Assembly (NCBI GenBank): GCA_023388335.1
Contig: JAEWGL010000194.1
Span: 1 to 8,202 of the forward strand
Source of the DNA: Pseudomonadota bacterium
GTDB taxonomy: Bacteria > Pseudomonadota > Gammaproteobacteria > Pseudomonadales > Pseudomonadaceae
Length of the DNA: 8,202 bases
Reading direction: 5' to 3'
Shown here: positions 5,964 to 8,202 of the stretch, in pieces
Layout: the number at the start of each line of letters is the position of its first letter
Position numbering within the stretch: position 1 is the first letter of the stretch
Position numbers and translations under genes: made by a program
Notes under the pieces: model-generated
Databases searched by the model: none
The model's input: only the letters and a program-made list of their open reading frames with translations
Told to the model about the DNA's origin: nothing

Positions 5964-7823
5964 TCAACGCCCGCGGGGGGAGGTATCCGGGGCCGCAGTC
6001 TTTTTCGCTTGCGCAGGTTTGACAGCAGGCTTCTTGACCTGCTGCGCCTTGCTCGGCGTCTTCTTCACCTGTGTGGGCTTGGCCGCAGCGGGCTTGGCAG
6101 CGACTTTGGCAGGGGCAGGTTTTGCTGGTACTTCCTCGGCTACCGGCGCAACCGTCGCTGCCGCGGGGGCAGGTGCCGGGGCTGGGGGCGCTTGCACAGG
6201 CTTGGCAACCGGCTGCGTCTCAGGCTTGTCAGCGCCACCGAACAGGCGCGAGAAAAAGCCCGGCTTGCTCTGCTTGACCGGCTCGGACTTCTCCGGCTCC
6301 AGCGCAGCCTTGGCAGGCGCCTTGCCGGCCTTGTCCGAAGACCCGCCGAACAGCTTGGAGAAGAACCCACCCTTGTCCTTGGCAGCCACCGCGCCCGCGG
6401 CGCCAACCGCAGCTGCCGCGGCTACCGCCGTGGCCGGTTCGAAGGACTTGCCGACCGCCAGGTCCTGCACTTGGCTGGCGGCGCGCTGACCACTGCGCAG
6501 CGCGCCTTCCAGAGTCCCCGGATACAGCGCATCGGTATGCTCGCCGGCAAAGGCGATACGTTGCACCGGACGCTCCCACAGGCGCCAGTACTTGCTGATC
6601 TGCCCCGGGCCGTAGGCCAGGTAGGCACCGCCGGTGCCGACATCGGCGCTGTAGCGGCGCACTTCATAACCCGTGAAGGCACCACGGGCCTGCGGGTAGA
6701 ACGCGTGCAGGCGAATCAGCACCTGGTCGACCATCTGTTTGTCGCCGAAGGCCTGCAGGAGGCGGGCGTTGTCACCGGACAGGTTGATCACCACGTTGGC
6801 CCCGCCCTTCAGGGCTGGCTCGATCCACAACATGCCCAGGCCGGTGTTGCTGAAGATTTCGCCCGACATGCGCGCGCGGCTCTCCCACACCGGGTGCTTG
6901 AACTTGAGCATCAACTGATCGCGCCAGCCGTAGTTGGTGCCCTTGAGCGCTGCCAGGTGCTGATTGTCGAGGCCCGGGGTCATCTGGATCTTCGCCAGGG
7001 CGCGCAGCGGCACGGCCATGATCAGGTAATCGGCCTGATAACCGACGCCACCGACCTTCACCGTAACGCCGTCCTGGCCCTGGACGATTGCCGTCACTGG
7101 CGAGCTGGTCTTGATGGTCTTGAGCGCTTTGACGAACGCCTGGGCCAGCACCGGGCTGCCGCCCGGCAGACGGGCAGCACGCAGGTCGCGGTCACTGACG
7201 CCACGGTAGACGCGAGTCTGTTGGGCGAAATACAGCAGCGACAGACGCGACGGCTCGTCGTAGCGGGTGCGGATCTGCTGGTTGACCAGTTGGCGCGCCG
7301 TGGCCGGCAATTGCAACTTGTCGAGCCAGCTGGAGACGTTGATCTGGTCGAGGGCAAACAGCGTGCTGTTGGCTGCGGGGGTCAGCGGATCATCGATCGA
7401 GCGGGCCAGGTCATCGAGGGTCTTCTCGTAGCGTTTCAGGGCCTCGGCGGTTGCGGGTTGCTTGGTGGCCAGGTCGGCGGTGCTGAAATACTCGCCATCG
7501 ATCAGGTAGCCCGGCGTGCGCACGAACTCCGGGGCAGCCAACGTGTTGAGCTTGAAACGTTCCAGGTACTGGTTCAGCACCGGCTGGGCCTTGCTGTTGC
7601 CGACCCATTCGCTGGTCGCCAGGCCTGAGCGTCCGCCCATGCCGGACTTGGCTTCCAGCAGCGTGACCTGCCAGCCCTTGGCTTGCAGTTCATAGGCTGC
7701 CGTCAGGCCGGCCAGCCCACCGCCGACGACGATCGCCGACGGGGTCTTGTCCTTGGCCAGCGCGCTCGCGCTGGTCAGACCAATCATTACCAACGCGCAC
7801 AGGCGCAGCCAACCAGCAGCCAT
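5964..7823 (-). CDS. Secreted flavin monoamine oxidase family protein with Ala/Lys/Pro-rich tail
   Basis: This 619-residue FAD-dependent amine oxidase-type protein has a signal peptide at 1-23 (cut after ALA). The FAD Rossmann motif is VVGGGLAGL (32-40), with Glu57 at the end of the second strand and GMGGRSG at 61-67. YLIMAVPL (266-273) and LMLKFKHPVW (304-313) follow; Lys307 is in the place of the family's flavin N5 lysine. The C-terminal FAD motif is FAGEHTDALYPGTLEGALRSG (425-445). Together these define an oxidase that would deaminate an amine or amino acid; the substrate is not readable. After residue 460 comes a low-complexity tail of about 160 residues, rich in Ala, Lys and Pro, with a duplicated GFFS(K/R)LFGG motif (486-494 and 522-530). 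ATG 7823 is chosen because GGAG (7836-7833) lies 9 nt upstream and the signal peptide follows; a TTG at 7853 is the only longer option. It is oriented away from bioA and towards yceJ. Confidence 0.9.
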   Translation of the reverse strand: MAAGWLRLCALVMIGLTSASALAKDKTPSAIVVGGGLAGLTAAYELQAKGWQVTLLEAKSGMGGRSGLATSEWVGNSKAQPVLNQYLERFKLNTLAAPEFVRTPGYLIDGEYFSTADLATKQPATAEALKRYEKTLDDLARSIDDPLTPAANSTLFALDQINVSSWLDKLQLPATARQLVNQQIRTRYDEPSRLSLLYFAQQTRVYRGVSDRDLRAARLPGGSPVLAQAFVKALKTIKTSSPVTAIVQGQDGVTVKVGGVGYQADYLIMAVPLRALAKIQMTPGLDNQHLAALKGTNYGWRDQLMLKFKHPVWESRARMSGEIFSNTGLGMLWIEPALKGGANVVINLSGDNARLLQAFGDKQMVDQVLIRLHAFYPQARGAFTGYEVRRYSADVGTGGAYLAYGPGQISKYWRLWERPVQRIAFAGEHTDALYPGTLEGALRSGQRAASQVQDLAVGKSFEPATAVAAAAAVGAAGAVAAKDKGGFFSKLFGGSSDKAGKAPAKAALEPEKSEPVKQSKPGFFSRLFGGADKPETQPVAKPVQAPPAPAPAPAAATVAPVAEEVPAKPAPAKVAAKPAAAKPTQVKKTPSKAQQVKKPAVKPAQAKKTAAPDTSPRGR

Positions 7824-8130
7824 TTCGGCGAACTCCGGATCAGAAAAAAGCAAGAAAAGAGGGGGGAAAACACCCTGGGAGTGTTGCGTTAAGAATACGT
7901 CACCTGTGCACCTGCGGCCAGCAAACTGATATCAAGTCCTTCCCGGAACTGACATTTTTTTCGCAGGGACCTGCGCACAGCTCATTCCTCCGCCCGCAGG
8001 CGAATGCCGGCCCCCTGGGAACCACTGACTGCACTCACGCCTCGTGACACTGAACCGCAGGTTGTCCTACCCGGCGGCATTGCTTAGGCTTACGCCGTCT
8101 ATAGAAGCCGCGTCGCCAGGAGAAGTGCCC
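7824..8130. other. Divergent intergenic region between the amine oxidase and bioA
   Basis: The 307-nt gap must hold the promoters of both divergent genes. On the amine oxidase side there is an A/G-rich stretch (7842-7870) just upstream of its ribosome site. A 14-bp dyad, cgcagg-ga-cctgcg, lies at 7962-7975, and CGCAGG or its inverse recurs at 7911-7916, 7995-8000 and 8056-8061. I see no BirA-type operator (TTGTAACC/GGTTACAA) ahead of bioA, no small RNA and no coding frame of merit. Confidence 0.5.
8062..8105 (+). promoter_or_regulatory. Possible sigma-70 promoter for bioA
   Basis: TTGTCC (8062-8067) and TAGGCT (8085-8090) are separated by 17 nt, 4 of 6 and 3 of 6 to consensus. An alternative is TATAGA (8100-8105) as -10 with a poorly spaced TTGCTT (8080-8085). 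Both choices are weak. Confidence 0.3.
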
Positions 8131-8202
8131 ATGGGCCTCAACGATCAGTGGATGCAACGTGACCTCAAGGTCCTATGGCACCCCTGCACCCAGATGAAAG
8201 AC
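8131..8202 (+). CDS. bioA: Adenosylmethionine-8-amino-7-oxononanoate aminotransferase, first 24 codons
   Basis: Only the N-terminus (MGLNDQWMQRDLKVLWHPC, then TQMKD) lies in the window; the gene runs off the right edge. The WHPCTQMKD stretch is a hallmark of BioA, the PLP enzyme that uses S-adenosylmethionine as amino donor to make 7,8-diaminononanoate in biotin synthesis. The ATG at 8131 is preceded by AGGAG (8118-8122) with 8 nt spacing. Its use of S-adenosylmethionine is the only metabolic link to ahcY-metF and is probably coincidental. The catalytic lysine and the rest of the fold are beyond the edge, so intactness cannot be judged. Confidence 0.93.
   Translation, partial: MGLNDQWMQRDLKVLWHPCTQMKD

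Noticed and set aside
5838..7628. 596-codon open frame antisense to the amine oxidase
   Set aside because: The opposite strand has FAD motifs, a signal peptide and a ribosome site. This frame is Arg/Leu/Gly-rich noise typical of the antisense of an Ala/Lys/Pro tail and a GC-rich gene.
7890..7925. Sigma-54-like promoter (TGGCC...TGCAC on the minus strand) ahead of the amine oxidase
   Set aside because: The GG and GC elements are two bases too close to fit the -24/-12 spacing.
8045..8067. BirA-type biotin operator ahead of bioA
   Set aside because: AACC and GGTT occur but are only 3 nt apart, while the BirA operator needs about 15 nt between TTGTAACC and GGTTACAA.

Overview
The window is a stretch of ordinary chromosome from a Pseudomonas, most likely of the P. 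putida/P. fluorescens side of the genus. Reasons: GC-rich DNA with strong third-position G/C, gene products that read as Pseudomonas proteins throughout, and a gene order (ahcY, metF, ..., RhlE-type helicase, ..., YceI, cytochrome b561, flavin amine oxidase, bioA) that I recall from Pseudomonas genomes, including the PA0420-PA0432 region of P. aeruginosa PAO1. The species call is inference. Two genes are cut by the window edges: ahcY at the left and bioA at the right.

Layout. Positions 1-1475 (+) hold the 3' end of ahcY and a complete metF, the S-adenosylhomocysteine and one-carbon branch of the methionine cycle. They are separated by a 167-nt gap rich in inverted repeats and followed by a 48-nt hairpin. 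Positions 1665-2450 (+) hold an orphan periplasmic solute-binding protein of ABC family 3. An extended -10 promoter at 2457-2465 then leads, through a leader of about 200 nt, into an RhlE2-type DEAD-box RNA helicase (2672-4522, +) with a long disordered tail. A bidirectional terminator (4533-4569) separates it from the convergent yceJ-yceI pair (5745 down to 4583, -): a di-haem b561-type membrane cytochrome and a secreted YceI lipocalin-like protein. A secreted flavin amine oxidase with an Ala/Lys/Pro-rich tail (7823 down to 5964, -) follows. A 307-nt divergent intergenic region leads to the start of bioA (8131 onward, +).

Functional links. AhcY and MetF act in the same cycle: AhcY removes S-adenosylhomocysteine and yields homocysteine, and MetF makes the methyl-tetrahydrofolate that remethylates it. 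YceJ and YceI form a recurrent pair (adjacent in E. coli as well). The remaining genes look like independent neighbours.

I do not see a mobile element, phage, CRISPR array, toxin-antitoxin pair, defence island or tRNA/rRNA gene. No convincing new biological system is present. The points most worth a second look are the competing hairpins between ahcY and metF, the tandem ATTAA direct repeats upstream of yceJ, the structured islands in the RhlE2 tail, and the duplicated GFFS(K/R)LFGG motif in the tail of the amine oxidase.
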